This document shows, one piece after another, positions 11,385-22,275 of a stretch of 64,000 bases of DNA. The stretch covers positions 1,116,001 to 1,180,000 of the forward strand of contig CAUEEP010000733.1 of the NCBI GenBank assembly GCA_958450365.1, written 5' to 3'. Both the position numbers and the translations under genes were made by a program. Under the pieces are notes generated by a model. That model saw nothing but the letters and a program-made list of their open reading frames with translations, did not search any database and was not told where the DNA came from. The stretch comes from Mesorhabditis belari. Its lineage: Eukaryota > Nematoda > Chromadorea > Rhabditida > Rhabditidae. How positions within the stretch are numbered: position 1 is the first letter of the stretch; each line of letters opens with the position of its first letter.

Positions 11385-12217
11385 TTAGGTTGGCAAGTTA
11401 TAAGCGATCGTTTTTGGGTAATCTGTTTTCTGCAAAAAAACGTTTTGCTTGATTCAAAAGCCCTATCCTTAATCTACAAAATGACTTCTTTGAATTTTTG
11501 AAAAATCTTTTATTTTAGAATTTTTTCAGGCATTTTAATGTAAGAGTTCAAAATTCTGGTTTCTAGCATTCATGAGCTATTATATTTTTGAGCTATTTTT
11601 GAGTGATTGCATACTTTTTAAAATCAACGCTTCATCGATTAAATAGTTTCCCAAAATTTCAGAACAATCCAATTGATCGAGCCGTTCTCTTTCTTTTAAT
11701 CTTTTTTTTTAATCTTGCTTAAACTCAAACGAAAATGGATTAAATTAGCACAAAAGTGCTTTTTGAGCCCAATTTGAAAATCAACCTTCCGAAGATTGGA
11801 TTGTTCTGAAATTTTGGGAAACTATGTAATCGATGAAGCGTTTCGATGAAGCGATGAAGCCTAAGCCTAAGCCTAAGCCTAAGCCTAAGCCTAAGCCTAA
11901 GCCTGAGCCTGAGCCTGAGCCTAAGCCTAAGCCTAAGCCTAAGCCTGAGCCTGAGCCTAAGCCTAAGCCTGAGCCTAATCGATGAAGCGTTTTATTTTAA
12001 AAAAGTATGCAATGACTCAAAAATATATTAGCCATGAATGCTAGAAACCAGGATTTTGAACTCTTACATTAAAATGAATTTTCAAAAATTCAAAAAAGTC
12101 ATTTTGTAGATTAAGGATAGGGCTTTTGAATGAAGCAAACCGTTTTTTGATTGGATAAGCCGTTTTTTTCAGAAAACACATTACCCAAAAACGATCGTTT
12201 ATAACTTGCCAACCTAA
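11385..12217. mobile_element. 833-bp inverted-repeat element with telomeric core
   Basis: The ends TTAGGTTGGCAAGTTATAA and its reverse complement lie at 11385 and 12217, with TA on both sides. The arms extend inward for more than 200 bases with shared landmarks such as GATCGTTTTTGGGTAAT. A second nested inverted repeat (CAAAATTTCAGAACAATCC) is inside. The centre is a 120-bp telomere-like array. No transposase frame, so it is non-autonomous. Confidence 0.85.
11859..11978. repeat. Interstitial telomeric repeat, 20 hexamers
   Basis: Exactly twenty hexamers: 14 GCCTAA (the complement of the nematode telomere unit TTAGGC) and 6 GCCTGA variants in short runs. It is flanked by CGATGAAG motifs from the host element. 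Confidence 0.97.
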
Positions 12218-12612
12218 TACATGCCTTCGGTATTGTTGACAAAAATAAACGCATAAATTGCGTCTTTTCAGCAATCAAGTGCACGTTTGCTGTATAATTT
12301 AACTGTAAATAAGTACAAAAATGCTAAAAATCTAGATTTTTCTTCTAAAAATCGAGTCATACCTCTTCCTTGACATCGGCTCAAATGTTTACTCACTCAA
12401 AATCCCCAAAACCCTGAACCGATTGTAAACCGATGTACAAACGAAACAGCTATTTCTACACCTATTCGGAAAAGCTGAAATTTCTGTTTATTTTGTGTTT
12501 TTCCCCCTGTTTGACTCGCCCTTATCACGGGATTCTGTTTTACACCCATTCACCTAGTTGTTAGGTAATTGGTTGTAAAATTTTATTCAGAAACTTTTGA
12601 ATAACACCTTCC

Positions 12613-14367
12613 ATGAAACATCTAACTCTACTATTAACCCTGATTTCTGTTTCTTTTGCCATTCAGTGTTACGTAGATGAAACGCTGAGTGAAGGACACG
12701 GACCATTGGTTGTAAGTTAACAAGTTTGTAAATGTTTTGCGGAAGTCCTTTTAGACAAAAACGAACTGCTCGACCGGTTGCGACTTTTGCGGGAAAGCGG
12801 TTTCAAAAGTTCGTTTCAGAGAAAGTTTCAAATTTGCTGAAAAAGACCAGCAAAATTTATTGGCAAAAATTAATCCCAAAAATTTGGGCATAGTAACGCC
12901 CTTTTGCTTTGTAGATGGTGTAAAAAGAGGATATTATTTCGCTGTAAATTTGTACCCGGCGGTTTTCGGGGCCAGCGAGTCGATTGGATATGTTCATTTT
13001 ATTGAGCCTTAATTGGTTGAAAGTTATGAGTAGATGGTAAGCGGTTACGCGGCCCACAAAGAACACCTCATGCCTCTCTAATAGAGAGATTTGCACAGGG
13101 AACTATAACTATGATGAAAGTAAAGTTTTTCTTTCGTCCATCGGGAGGATTCGAATGAATATTTGAGCTTGAGAATGAGGGATTTGAAATGGATGAGAGC
13201 CCCCTTTAATGAATAAGCTGGAAGAGAAGATAGAACAGAACACGCAACGTCCGTTTTTTAAGGATGTTGGTTGGTTAGACATCGTTAACGTTCCGTAATT
13301 TAACACATTCGCGATAAAGACATTTTTTGTCAGTAAAAAAGCCCAAATATTGCACATAGGGCTTTTTCGAGAGTGCTGATTTCGAATTTCAGATTAACTT
13401 TTTTTTCTATCTCCATTAAAACCAATGCTGCTTCTTTTGAGTTCTAGGTTTACTGGCGTCTTCTGGGTATGTAATAGTGTTTCTAGAGGTGACACTAGAA
13501 TTAATATTCAATTAAAAAAACGAGCGGTTTCCTTTGTGAGATTTGGTATATTCAAGCCGTTTTAATTACCCAAAACTCCAACTGGGAGTCAGTTTGCCAA
13601 ATGCCGCTTTTTCCTACGAATTTGCTATGAAAGGTACACTACTGGACAATGAAATATCATATTTGAAAAACGATCGTCACTTTCGCGCGTCTGTAACTTC
13701 CTTGTCTTTGCCGTATTTCTAAATATTAATATTACCAATGTGTAGCCCTTGAAAAGAGCTTTCAGAAAATGTATAACGCTAATAGTTTAAACTCAAAGAC
13801 AAGGGCGTTACAGACGCGCGAAAGAGACGATCGTTCTTCAAATATGATATTTCATTGTCCAGTACTGTACATATAAAATGGCTGCCGTGGCTTGTTTTTC
13901 GTATTCTTAGAAAAATCAAACCGTTTTGAAAACTAGGAACGGATTCTGAAAGGGCATAAAAAGTTACAGATCCTCTGAAATTTATAGGATTTTTGGTCAA
14001 GCCACTATTGAGAAACAGCGCCTGATCACCGATGGGTCAGGTTGTGAATGTGTTAAAGTAGGACTTGGCAAGTTGTGGCTTTTTTTTGGCTTTCCCTGCC
14101 CACCCTGGTACGAACTCATTAAAATCAAAAGAATGAGCCAACTTTCAGTCATCTTCCTTATACTCTCCATCGACTTGGGGTTGTGGTTGTGGAGAGGCTA
14201 ATCTCGCCGCATTTGACGCCGAAGCGTGCACAAGCGTCGGAAAAGTGAAAACGAAATACTCCGATTTGTTTTGTTGTGGGGGAGATTTTTGCAATTCGGT
14301 TAATCAACTCAATCTTTCAATGTTTCTTCTTTTCATTTTTATTTTTCTAATTGAAAGTCTTGAATAA
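12613..14367 (+). CDS. Ly-6/three-finger GPI-type secreted protein (paralogue A)
   Basis: Exon 1 (12613-12711, 33 codons) encodes signal peptide MKHLTLLLTLISVSFA followed by QCYVDE. Exon 2 starts at 12755 with NCSTGCDFCGKA and must end in phase 0. Two donors fit, after 12919 or after 12943. Exon 3 (14149-14367) has STWGCGCGE, the diagnostic CCGGDFCNS near the C terminus and a hydrophobic tail ending IFLIESLE, as expected for GPI attachment. Total length is about 160-168 residues. Compared with paralogue B, exon 2 is extended. The place where B has its donor lacks a usable GT here, which suggests the site was lost and a downstream one adopted. The second intron carries a palindromic MITE. Such proteins sit on the outer cell surface and often modulate receptors or channels. 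Confidence 0.7.
13635..13870. mobile_element. Palindromic MITE family B, copy 1
   Basis: It starts TACTGGACAATGAAATAT after CTAC and ends with the reverse complement. Arms include GATCGTCACTTTCGCGCG and TCTGTAACTTCC, and the centre has TAATATTAATATTTAG-like sequence. Close copies are at 51377-51618, 57089-57324 and 63621-63856. It lies in intron 2 of Ly-6 paralogue A. Confidence 0.9.
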
Positions 14368-14644
14368 ATCATTTATTCGATCAATCCAAGAATTATAATT
14401 GGGATATATCCAAGAATTTTCGGTTCTTAGCCAACAAATTTTGAAATTGTTTCACTTAAAATGCTTATTTCATCATTTTTTTCTTATGCCAACATACAGA
14501 ATTGTGAAATTTTAAAATAAGTGCTCAAAGTTTGTCTTTCTAAAGTAAACAATGTACTACGGGATGATAAGTGCCATGTGATTTCAGTGTATTTTCTTGC
14601 CTCACTTTTTCTAGTGGCAATTGAAGACACTTCCCATTCGGAAA

Positions 14645-15517
14645 ATGAGAGGATTGGCTCTTCAATTGGCTTTACTCATTGTGACTTTTGCATTGGAGTG
14701 CTATGTCGACGAGGATTTCAGTCAAGAGCACACTTCGAGACAGGCAAGTCAAGCATTTCAAATTGATTGTCGGACATTTGATAGTTGATTTGATAGCTAT
14801 TTCAAGTTGATTGTCGGACGCCCCTTTTGCCATTGGCAATCCAACTTTGAGCTCAAATTTCTTAGTGTTAAGCTGTCCAATTTAAATGTTCTTGGTACAG
14901 AGAAAGACTTGGCGCATCCAATGATACCAAGAATCTTTAAATTGAACAACTAAACACCAAGATATTTGAGCTTAAAGTTAGCCAATGGCAAAAGGGACGT
15001 GCGCGTATCAAATGTCCGATAACCTTTCAAGTATATCATTGCAAAAATTCGATAAACAATTGGAAAATTCAGAAAATCGTCAACTGCTCGGATGATTGTG
15101 AATATTGCGGAAAGATAACCGATTCAAGAACTTCAGAAGGAGAAAGTGTAGGAATTACCCTATGAAATTTTCTAATTTTTACTTTTATTAACGATTTAAT
15201 GGTATTTAATGTATTATGACCTAGAAACTGTAATACTTAATGAAACAAGACAAATGAAGATCATCATTTGGCTCCAATTCGACAATTCATTTTAGACACG
15301 TTACACTGTTTTCCATTCAACATGGGGATGCGGATGTGGAGACGAGTTTTTGGTCACTTTCACCAAAGCACAATGTTTTCGTCAGGGTCAACTGAAAACC
15401 AGTGATGGGAAATTATATTGTTGTTGGGGAGATTTGTGCAATTCTTATAAGCAAATCATTTTTCCAATAATCTTTGCAATTTCGATGCCTATTTTCGTTG
15501 CCTTTTTAAGAGTTTAA
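14645..15517 (+). CDS. Ly-6/three-finger GPI-type secreted protein (paralogue B)
   Basis: Exons 14645-14743, 15073-15147 and 15296-15517 join in phase to 131 residues. Exon 1 is again exactly 33 codons, with a signal peptide (MRGLALQLALLIVTFALE) then CYVDEDFS. Exon 2 has NCSDDCEYCGK. Exon 3 has HSTWGCGCGD, CCWGDLCNS and a hydrophobic C-terminal GPI signal (IIFPIIFAISMPIFVAF). Intron 1 begins GCAAGT, a GC-AG intron, and contains a MITE. The gene lies 280 bases after paralogue A with identical exon phases, so the pair arose by tandem duplication. Role: extracellular, membrane-anchored; ligand unknown. Confidence 0.8.
14814..15034. mobile_element. Palindromic MITE family C, copy 1
   Basis: The arms share TTGCCATTGGCAATCCAACT and TTGGTGTT-type segments in opposite orientation around GACTTGGCGCATCCAATG. 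Related copies are at 31574-31795 and 44259-44471. It sits in the GC-AG intron of Ly-6 paralogue B. Confidence 0.8.
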
Positions 15518-15724
15518 ACATAAGATTTCCAATCTATTTTGTTTACCAATCAATTGTTTCAATCAATTTCAACATTTGTCCCTTCCAAAACTCAGGGAAC
15601 TCCCGGAACTTCCGGACTTAAGCAACTATAGAAAAAAACTAAAGAAAAGCAACTATTACTTTGTAAACAAGATTCAAAGTTTATTTCAAATTGCTTGTGA
15701 TAAAAAAAAAGAGAATTTTAAAGT

Positions 15725-16338
15725 TTAATCATCTTCGGTCGAGCTCTCATCTTTTTGACAATGTGGAACTTCTCGATGCATCTCAACTCCACTTTTGCCC
15801 TCTTTCACTCCACGAATCACCTCGAGAAATTTAGACTCAAAATCTTTATAGATCGCCTCACAAGAATCACTTTGGATCTGTAAAATCTGCTTATTCCGAT
15901 CATTTTTTATGCAAACCGTTTTCTTTTCGCAGATTTCTTTGAGATACTCGTGAAGTTTTCCCTCATCGACCCCGTCTTTGCCCAGTTTTACAGCTGTTTT
16001 GATTAAACTAAAGAGTTTTAATGTGGAAATGGAAATGGAAATGGAAAATTTCTAAGCTAAAGCTTTGTTCAGCAGATTAGGCCAAGATTCACTGAAATCA
16101 CTGAACTCAAACGGTTTCAATACAAATTTCCAATTGAATAGCTTCAATTGAAAAGATATATATTGGCATTTTTCATGTCTTCATGGCAAAAACAACTACT
16201 TTTCTTATTTCCAACAAATCATGACACCAACTTAACATGAATTGTCCTGTACATATCACACGTTAGAGGTGGTCGCACATCGGATTGTGCAAAGGAAAAA
16301 CAAATGAATACAGCAGCCAATGCAAAGAAATTCTTCAT
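15725..16338 (-). CDS. Secreted cysteine-containing protein, possibly DUF19-like
   Basis: The minus-strand start at 16338 encodes signal peptide MKNFFALAAVFICFSFAQS, then LTCD. The main exon (15725-16007) reads LIKTAVKLGKDGVDEGK onward with EICEKKTVC, SDSCEAIYKDFESKFLEV and PHCQKDE. If exon 1 ends at 16253 before GTACAG, the join is in phase and gives 122 residues with five cysteines in the mature part. That donor is my best guess, not certain. An AATAAA lies about 60 bases after the stop. The Cys spacing and helical middle resemble nematode secreted T20D4.11/DUF19-type proteins, but I would not insist on this. Confidence 0.6.
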
Positions 16339-16774
16339 TTCGATTGAAAATTGAAAGTTTGTCCGTATCAATTTCATTTTATCCTCCATTTTTTATCTTG
16401 TCACACCAAGGCGGCCATTCGATGGGTGAAGGCTAAATAGACTCAAGGCTAAATAACTTGAGTCATCAAATTGAAAAAAAAAACAAGATAGTTATTTTGA
16501 AAATTTGATAACTTGACAAAGTTTTCAATGATCTTGGTTAACAATTAGCTAATTTTCACTCATTTTCCTCAATTTCCCAGCTAAGTTTTACCAAGAAAAT
16601 GAAAAGATTCCGAAATTTTCCATTTTTTTAAAACATTTCACAGAAAATGATAACCAAAGAGATAACGAAGAGAGAAAAAAGGGAGAACGCAAAAAAGAAA
16701 CTGTTGGCGAGAAATTGTTGGTGATAAATGAAGTAATATATTTTAAGTTCAAAACAATTTTGATGCACATAATA

Positions 16775-17297
16775 CAGGGTGCGTAATAATTATTGCAACA
16801 AGAGTTCAAAGACCGTTTTCCAAACAACTTTCTTATTTTTTTGCCCCCCTTTTTTGTTGTGTTGCGTTCTATCTTCTTTATTCTTGCCTAATTGCCTCCC
16901 GCTCACACGAAGAAGACGGTTCAGGACTGGTGTGTGGCCAAGTTTCCCTCAGTGATCACCAAGGATGAATGGCCTCCAAACTCACCGGATCTCAATGTGA
17001 TGGACTTTTCCATTTGGGCAATCTTAGAGGCTAATGTCTGCTCTTTGACCTTGAAGAAGTCTTTGACCAAAGGATGGAAGGCGACTCCTCAAGATGACAT
17101 TCGGGCCGCAGTGGAGGCATATCCGAACCGATTAAGGGCTGTTATCAAGGCAAAAGGCGGTCTAATTAAATGATCTCTTGTTTTCGTATTTGTTACTGTT
17201 AAATAAAGCTATTTCTGTTTAAGAATCTTCTTCCAGTGAAACTTCTTGGTGGGCAATGCCCTTGAGTATCTTGTTGCAATAATTATGACGCACCCTG
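16775..17297 (+). mobile_element. Truncated DD37D (maT-like) Tc1/mariner element, copy 1
   Basis: The ends CAGGGTGCGTAATAATTATT and its reverse complement are flanked by TA. Only the C-terminal transposase part remains (WPPNSPDLNVMDFSIWAI, then AVEAYPNRLRAVIKAKG). A nearly identical short copy is at 32959-33472, and a longer relative is at 25473-26764. Confidence 0.85.
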
Positions 17298-17311
17298 TAT
17301 AATCAGAAACA

Positions 17312-17521
17312 TTAGATCATGCTACTCCATTTTTCAATGCCTCCCAGAATTCTTTTTCGTGCCTCAGCTACAGTATACCCAAATTTCCAAGAACTTAAAG
17401 ATGATTTTATAGATTTTATCCGGTTTTCGATGTCACTACTCTTTTTAAGGCTATAACTATTATTTAAAGTATTTGGGAGTCTTCTAAGTGTGAAGATTTT
17501 TTTATCTGAGAGTTGACACAA
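17312..17521 (-). CDS. Putative last exon of an unidentified minus-strand gene
   Basis: After the acceptor TTATTTCAG the minus strand stays open for about 69 codons to TAA at 17312. Typical stretches are LRRLPNTLNNSYSLKKSS and YTVAEARKRILGGIEKW. It looks coding, but the upstream exon could not be joined. The next candidate, about 17600-17690, reads as a run of valines and isoleucines but meets stops before any donor. It may be a remnant cut off by the adjacent transposon or palindrome. Confidence 0.25.
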   Translation of the reverse strand: MCQLSDKKIFTLRRLPNTLNNSYSLKKSSDIENRIKSIKSSLSSWKFGYTVAEARKRILGGIEKWSSMI

Positions 17522-17676
17522 CTGAAATAATGAAAAATTTCATCTGGAGGCTAGAAAATAAATTAAATTCCTTTCGTTTACTTACATTTGCTAAATATTC
17601 ATCTCATCACCACCACAACAATCACAAAAACGACAACTACAACGACGACTATAACTAAAACAGCCAGTAAGTAATG

Positions 17677-17870
17677 GACATGGGAAAAGTTCAATCTGAA
17701 CCTGATTCCACCCTCGTTTTCTCAGCCGTCTCTTGGCAGATTGCTCTGAAATTTTGTCTACAGATAGAAATCGATATTTTTAGCTTGTAGACAAAATTTC
17801 AGAACAATCGGTCAAGAATCGGCCAAGAAAACGAAGGTGGATTTAGGTTCGGTTGGAATTTTCCCATGTC
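17677..17870. repeat. Palindromic element, about 194 bp
   Basis: GACATGGGAAAAGTTCAAT at the left is matched by the reverse complement at the right (CCCATGTC). Inner landmarks GATTGCTCTGAAATTTTGTC and GACAAAATTTCAGAACAATC also pair. A foldback MITE. Confidence 0.75.
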
Positions 17871-17879
17871 TAGTAAAAC

Positions 17880-18740
17880 AATATTGCTATCTAGCAATTC
17901 GCTTTCATTTTCCTTTTTTCTTATCACGGTAACAATGGCTGGATGGTGGCAAGGTTTCATGAAAAATCATCCGAAGATCAATCCACGCGATTTCAATTGT
18001 GTAAATCGAAGAACTTTCGAAGAAATTATGCCAAAATGTTATTTTGGATGATAATTTTTCTTAATTATCTTTAAATGTTTATTATCCTTTTTTGAAATGA
18101 ACAAAGAGTTATTCTCATTTTTATTCTGGAGCTTTTCGGTCAATACTTAGCTTGGAAATTCAGGATCTCGAGCAGCTCTTTGCATATCCACAACCGCATG
18201 CAAAATAACATTTTGCCATAATTTCATTTGGTGGCCACCGACTAATTCTGAATTTCCAAGCTAAGTATTGACCGAAAAGCTCCAGAATAACTCTTTGTTC
18301 ATTTCAAAAAACAAAATAATCAATCACATTGATTTAAAACATTTAAAGATTATTAAGAAAAACTATCATCCAAAACAATATTTTGCCATAATTTCATTTG
18401 GTGGCTACCAAAGTTCTTCGATTTACACAATTGAAATCGCGTGGATTGATCTTCGGACGATTTTTCATGAAATCTTCCCACCATCCATTGTTACCGTAAT
18501 AATAAAAAAGGAAAATGAAAGCGAATTGCTAGAAAAGATCGACTGGAAAATGCACCAAAAATCAAATCTTTCCGACTCAAGTAATAAATCCAAATTCAAT
18601 TTCTGATCGTCGAACTACGGAAATGATTTGAAAACATTGTGCTACAGTTTTTTCTTTCTTTCTGATTTGCATATCCACAACCGCTTGCAAAATAACATTT
18701 TGCCATAATTTCATTTGGTGGCCACCAAAGTTTTCTTCCT
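17880..18740. pseudogene. Degenerate rearranged copies of the small Cys-rich gene
   Basis: Three partial copies of the neighbouring gene (18754-18990) are scrambled here. A plus-strand copy at about 17889-18051 ends early (EEIMPKCYFG then stop). A minus-strand copy at about 18300-18540 has a deletion over the start. A short tail copy lies at about 18660-18735. At 18135-18290 a hairpin contains the 3-prime part in both orientations. Confidence 0.65.
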
Positions 18741-18753
18741 GATCGGTCAATAC

Positions 18754-18990
18754 TTAGCTTGGAAATTCAGGATTAGTCGGTCGATAGAATCTCGAGCAGC
18801 TCTTTGCATATCCACAACCGCTTGCAAAACAACATTTTGTCATAATTTCATTTGGTAAAGTTCTTCGATTTACACAATTGAAATCGCGTGGATTGACCTT
18901 CGGGCGATTTTTCATGAAACCTTGCCACCATCCAGCCATTGTTACCGTAATAATAAAAAAGGAAAATGAAAGCGAATTGCTAGAAAACAT
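18754..18990 (-). CDS. Small secreted cysteine-rich protein
   Basis: The minus-strand frame gives about 78 residues from the ATG at 18990. The start is hydrophobic (SNSLSFSFFIITVTMAG), followed by WWQGFMKNRPKVNPRDFNC, then CCFASGCGYAKSC near the C terminus and a tail FYRPTNPEFPS. Five cysteines include a CC pair. The sequence TTTTCTAG lies just after this ATG, so the true start may instead come from an upstream exon spliced there. An insulin-like A chain was considered, but the CC-x4-C-x5-C spacing does not fit. At least three broken copies are adjacent, which favours a real, recently multiplying gene. Confidence 0.4.
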   Translation of the reverse strand: MFSSNSLSFSFFIITVTMAGWWQGFMKNRPKVNPRDFNCVNRRTLPNEIMTKCCFASGCGYAKSCSRFYRPTNPEFPS

Positions 18991-19050
18991 TGACCAGAAA
19001 ATGCACCAAAAATCAAATCTTTCCGACTCAAGTAATAAATCCAAATTCAA

Positions 19051-19497
19051 TTTCTGATCGTCGAACTACGGAAATGATTTGAAAACATTGTGCTACAGTC
19101 TTTCCTTTCTTCCTGATTTTACATTTGTTCCACTTGATTTGTGCCTTTTATGCAATTCCAACCATTTTCACGGTACGATAAGTTTTTTCTTTTTTTTTGG
19201 CCATTTTATGCACGCTTGATTTGCATGAAACTGTGCGAATTTGCAAGGAACATTTTCCTCATTTCAAATCCGCTTGTTTCCACTTCATTGGCACTGTAAA
19301 TATTCCAAGTACAATCAAAAATCACTCGCATGAAGACAAAGTTGAAGACAAAGACAAAGTTGCACCAAAATAGCACTAGAAATTTTCTTTTATTCAACTG
19401 AAGCAGAAAAATCTGATCACTATATAAACGCAAAATTTTACACTAATTTTCAAACCTTGTTCCATTTTTCCATAAGAATTTCTTGAAATTGAAGAAA
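19051..19497. other. Intergenic, no gene seen
   Basis: Sequence between the small Cys-rich gene and the receptor start codon. Nothing with splice or motif support was found. Confidence 0.5.
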
Positions 19498-21839
19498 ATG
19501 AACGATTCGATGGAAGTACGTTTTAGCATCAAGCTTTATTCTTGAATTCTTTTACCCTAAAGTCGTGAGTATAAGTTCTGTTTGGTTTTCGCATGCAAAT
19601 TGACGGCTGTCTCCGGTGCGGTGTGTCGAGGGTTCGAACCCCGCTGCAGCATAACTTTTTTGCTTTTTAAGAACAATAGTAGAAGTAAATTTATTGAGGG
19701 TTATAGCAATTTTATGCTGTTATTTGTCGCTCCGGGCGTGGCTCGGCGCGTCCGCCCTGCTCCTCTCCGGTGCTCAGTCTTATGGATTCCTCCCTGGCCT
19801 CCACGTCGACGGTCGAAAGAGATGCTTTCCAGCGTCTTCTTCAACACTATCGTCTAGATGTATCCATGCACATAACAGATAGGCTGTCACCCTGTAGTAT
19901 CCCGTGCTCCAAGAACAATAATAAAAGTTTATATAACAATAAAAATGTATAAAAACCCAACAAAAAGAAATTCAAAGCAATTAAAGCGAATGTAAATTAA
20001 GGCAGAATTTATACTCGGATGAACTTATGCTCGAGACTTTAGGGTAGTTGAATTCAATTTCAGACGATTCGCAAAGTCTTCGGCTATCCACCTTCATACT
20101 ACAATTGCACTGGGAAAACTTATGAGCAATGGGAAGCAATGGGAACGAAATGGCCAATACTTGGAATGTTGCTGATTGCTGGGGGAACGCTTTACATTGT
20201 CGGTTTTGTTTCTGATTTTATGATGATTGTCATAGAATGTAGATGGATAAAGTGTTTGGCTAAAAATCTTAGTTTTTCAATTAACTCTAACACCACGATG
20301 ACAGTAGAAAGTTTTAATTTTCAATGATTTAATTTAATACTTGAAAGAAATCAAATTCTAGTTACCAGATCATGAAAACCCAGATTCAACTCAAAAATCA
20401 AAACAATTTTCAGATTCTCTACATGCCCACCGTTTACGCGATGCTCCGTCTAAAATTGATCAAAAATGATTGCTACAAAGTTTGTTTGTTATTGTAGAAA
20501 AAGCTAGAAACTTATCCAGATCATGTTTTGCTTGATTTTGGCTGATATCGGTAATCTTTTTGTCAACTCGTTCATCGCCGGATACGTCTTTGCGACTGGA
20601 GGAGTCTTCTGCATGAATCCAATTTTTTCCTATTTCTCTGGGTCTTACAGTTATGGTAGGTTAACAGAATGACAGAGAAATTGACAGAGAAACAGAGATA
20701 GGAATGACAGAGAAGCCTTCCGCGTACTTTATACTTTATAAACTTGCACTGTCCGGCACATGGCAAATATGATTTTGCAGCTGATTCTTTAAGAAGTTCA
20801 GTGTGCCACGAAAGCACAAGTAGTTTACCAAATAATCCTACCGTACTCCATCTACAATTTCCAATTTTAGTAATCTGGTCGATTGCTTCCTACTTCTACA
20901 TCATTTTAGCGTTAAACCGTCTTGTTCTCGTTCTCAACAACAAACTTTTACATCGAGCATTCATGGTACGGTAGAGCAATTGCAAAATCTATTTATTTTT
21001 TAGAGCATTCCCATAAATCTTTGGATCGTTTTGGGACTGATTTACGGGATATGGACCGGTCGTCGATCAATTCCGTTCAACAGCACAGCTTTTGGGGCAC
21101 TCTATGTGCCTGTGATCGAGGAGTACTCAAAAGTAAGCAATTTTCACGTTTACTTCAAGAATTTCAAGAACATGAACAAGAGGTTCAAGAACTCTTTTAC
21201 TCCAACTCCTGAACACTTCAGGAAGTGCTCATGTACTCAAACATCTGGCACGTCTATCACAATGTGGGCGTTGGAATCATCATGCTCATCGTCTATGCGA
21301 TGATCTTCTTACTGTTGGCGAGAAAGAGGGATTCGAACAAGATCTCTGTGGCTGAGATGAATGTAGGGTTCACAGAAAGCCGAAGACTTCATTCTTTCAC
21401 TCCTCTTCTTTTCCAGGCTCTCCTTCAAGCCGTGCTCATCACCGTTCCAGCCATTTTGTGCTCTTGGCTTTACGTCTACATTCAATTCTTTCAAGTGGCC
21501 ACACTCGAGATGGCAATCGCTGCTCATTTCTCTTGGCAAACCGTTGCAGGTGCGGTACTTTGTACAGAATGCGGCATATACCTGGTGTTCCAAAAAAAAG
21601 GCAGTTCAGCGCGATTTTTCACAGAATTTCTAGTGGCCCCTGGTGGTTATTGTGGTGCCAAATTTTCCAATTAAGGCTGCATTCATAAATCTCAATTTTC
21701 AGGCATCTCAGCTCTTATCTATTTGACTCTCAACCACAGCATTCGATCATTTTACAAAGGAAATCGACGAGAAGTAAAAGTATCGGCACACATTGAAGTA
21801 ACAAATGGTACAAAAAGTCCAAAGAATACAATTGCATAA
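19498..21839 (+). CDS. Seven-transmembrane chemoreceptor, serpentine class T (Srt)-like
   Basis: Nine exons (19498-19515, 20064-20198, 20414-20479, 20520-20655, 20871-20965, 21004-21132, 21222-21362, 21417-21549, 21703-21839) join in phase to 329 residues. Family landmarks in order: YYNCTGKTYEQW in the N terminus, LGMLLIAGGTLYILYMPTV in TM1, NDCYKIMFCLILADI in TM2, YVFATGGVFCMNP in loop 1, LALNRLVLVLN at the end of TM3, GIWTGRRSIPFNS in TM4, WHVYHNVGVGIIML for TM5, QAVLITVPAILCSWLYVY in TM6 and ALIYLTLNHSIRSFY in TM7. The tail is short and cytoplasmic. This fits the nematode Srt/PF10321 receptors that sense chemicals in sensory neuron cilia. The 18-base first exon is the least certain part. 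Intron 1 is long and holds a tRNA-like piece and a GC-rich patch. Confidence 0.88.
19590..19655 (+). other. tRNA-like fragment with consensus B box
   Basis: GGGTTCGAACCCC matches the RNA polymerase III B box and T loop, but no convincing cloverleaf can be drawn upstream. It sits in intron 1 of the receptor gene. Probably a tRNA-derived repeat, not a working tRNA. Confidence 0.4.
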
Positions 21840-22275
21840 CTTTTTATTTTGAAAATACATTTATTGTGTTTTTAACAGCGTTGCAATCAAATCTTTATTG
21901 CACAAGAGCTTGCAAAAAAACAAACGAATCAGCGAAATGTTAAAAATGCACTCAAAAATGAAATTTTTTTGAAATTTTCAAACATTTTACAGTTTTCTAA
22001 AGAAGAAATGACCTAATTTTTCATTTTGATTTGGGTTAAACCATAAATTCTTACCTTATAATTAGAAGAAATGTTCAAGTTCTTGATATCAACATTGCAT
22101 GTAATTCCCAGTACTTCTCTCTTTCGTCTGTACGGATTCAATCTAAATCTTCAATTCAATTGCTGCAACTATGAAAATGAACGCCCATTGCCATTGCTGC
22201 CAATCACGTTTTCCCTATCGGGTTTTGGGCGAAATTGGTTGTCGGATCTGAGCACATCTGTTGCGTTTTCTCGTT

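Noticed and set aside
18754..18990. Insulin-like peptide
   Set aside because: A CC pair is present, but the spacing to the next cysteines does not match insulin A chains and no B chain is seen.
21225..21674. 149-codon single-exon protein
   Set aside because: Readthrough of two receptor exons and their intron. The phase-correct spliced receptor explains the region better.
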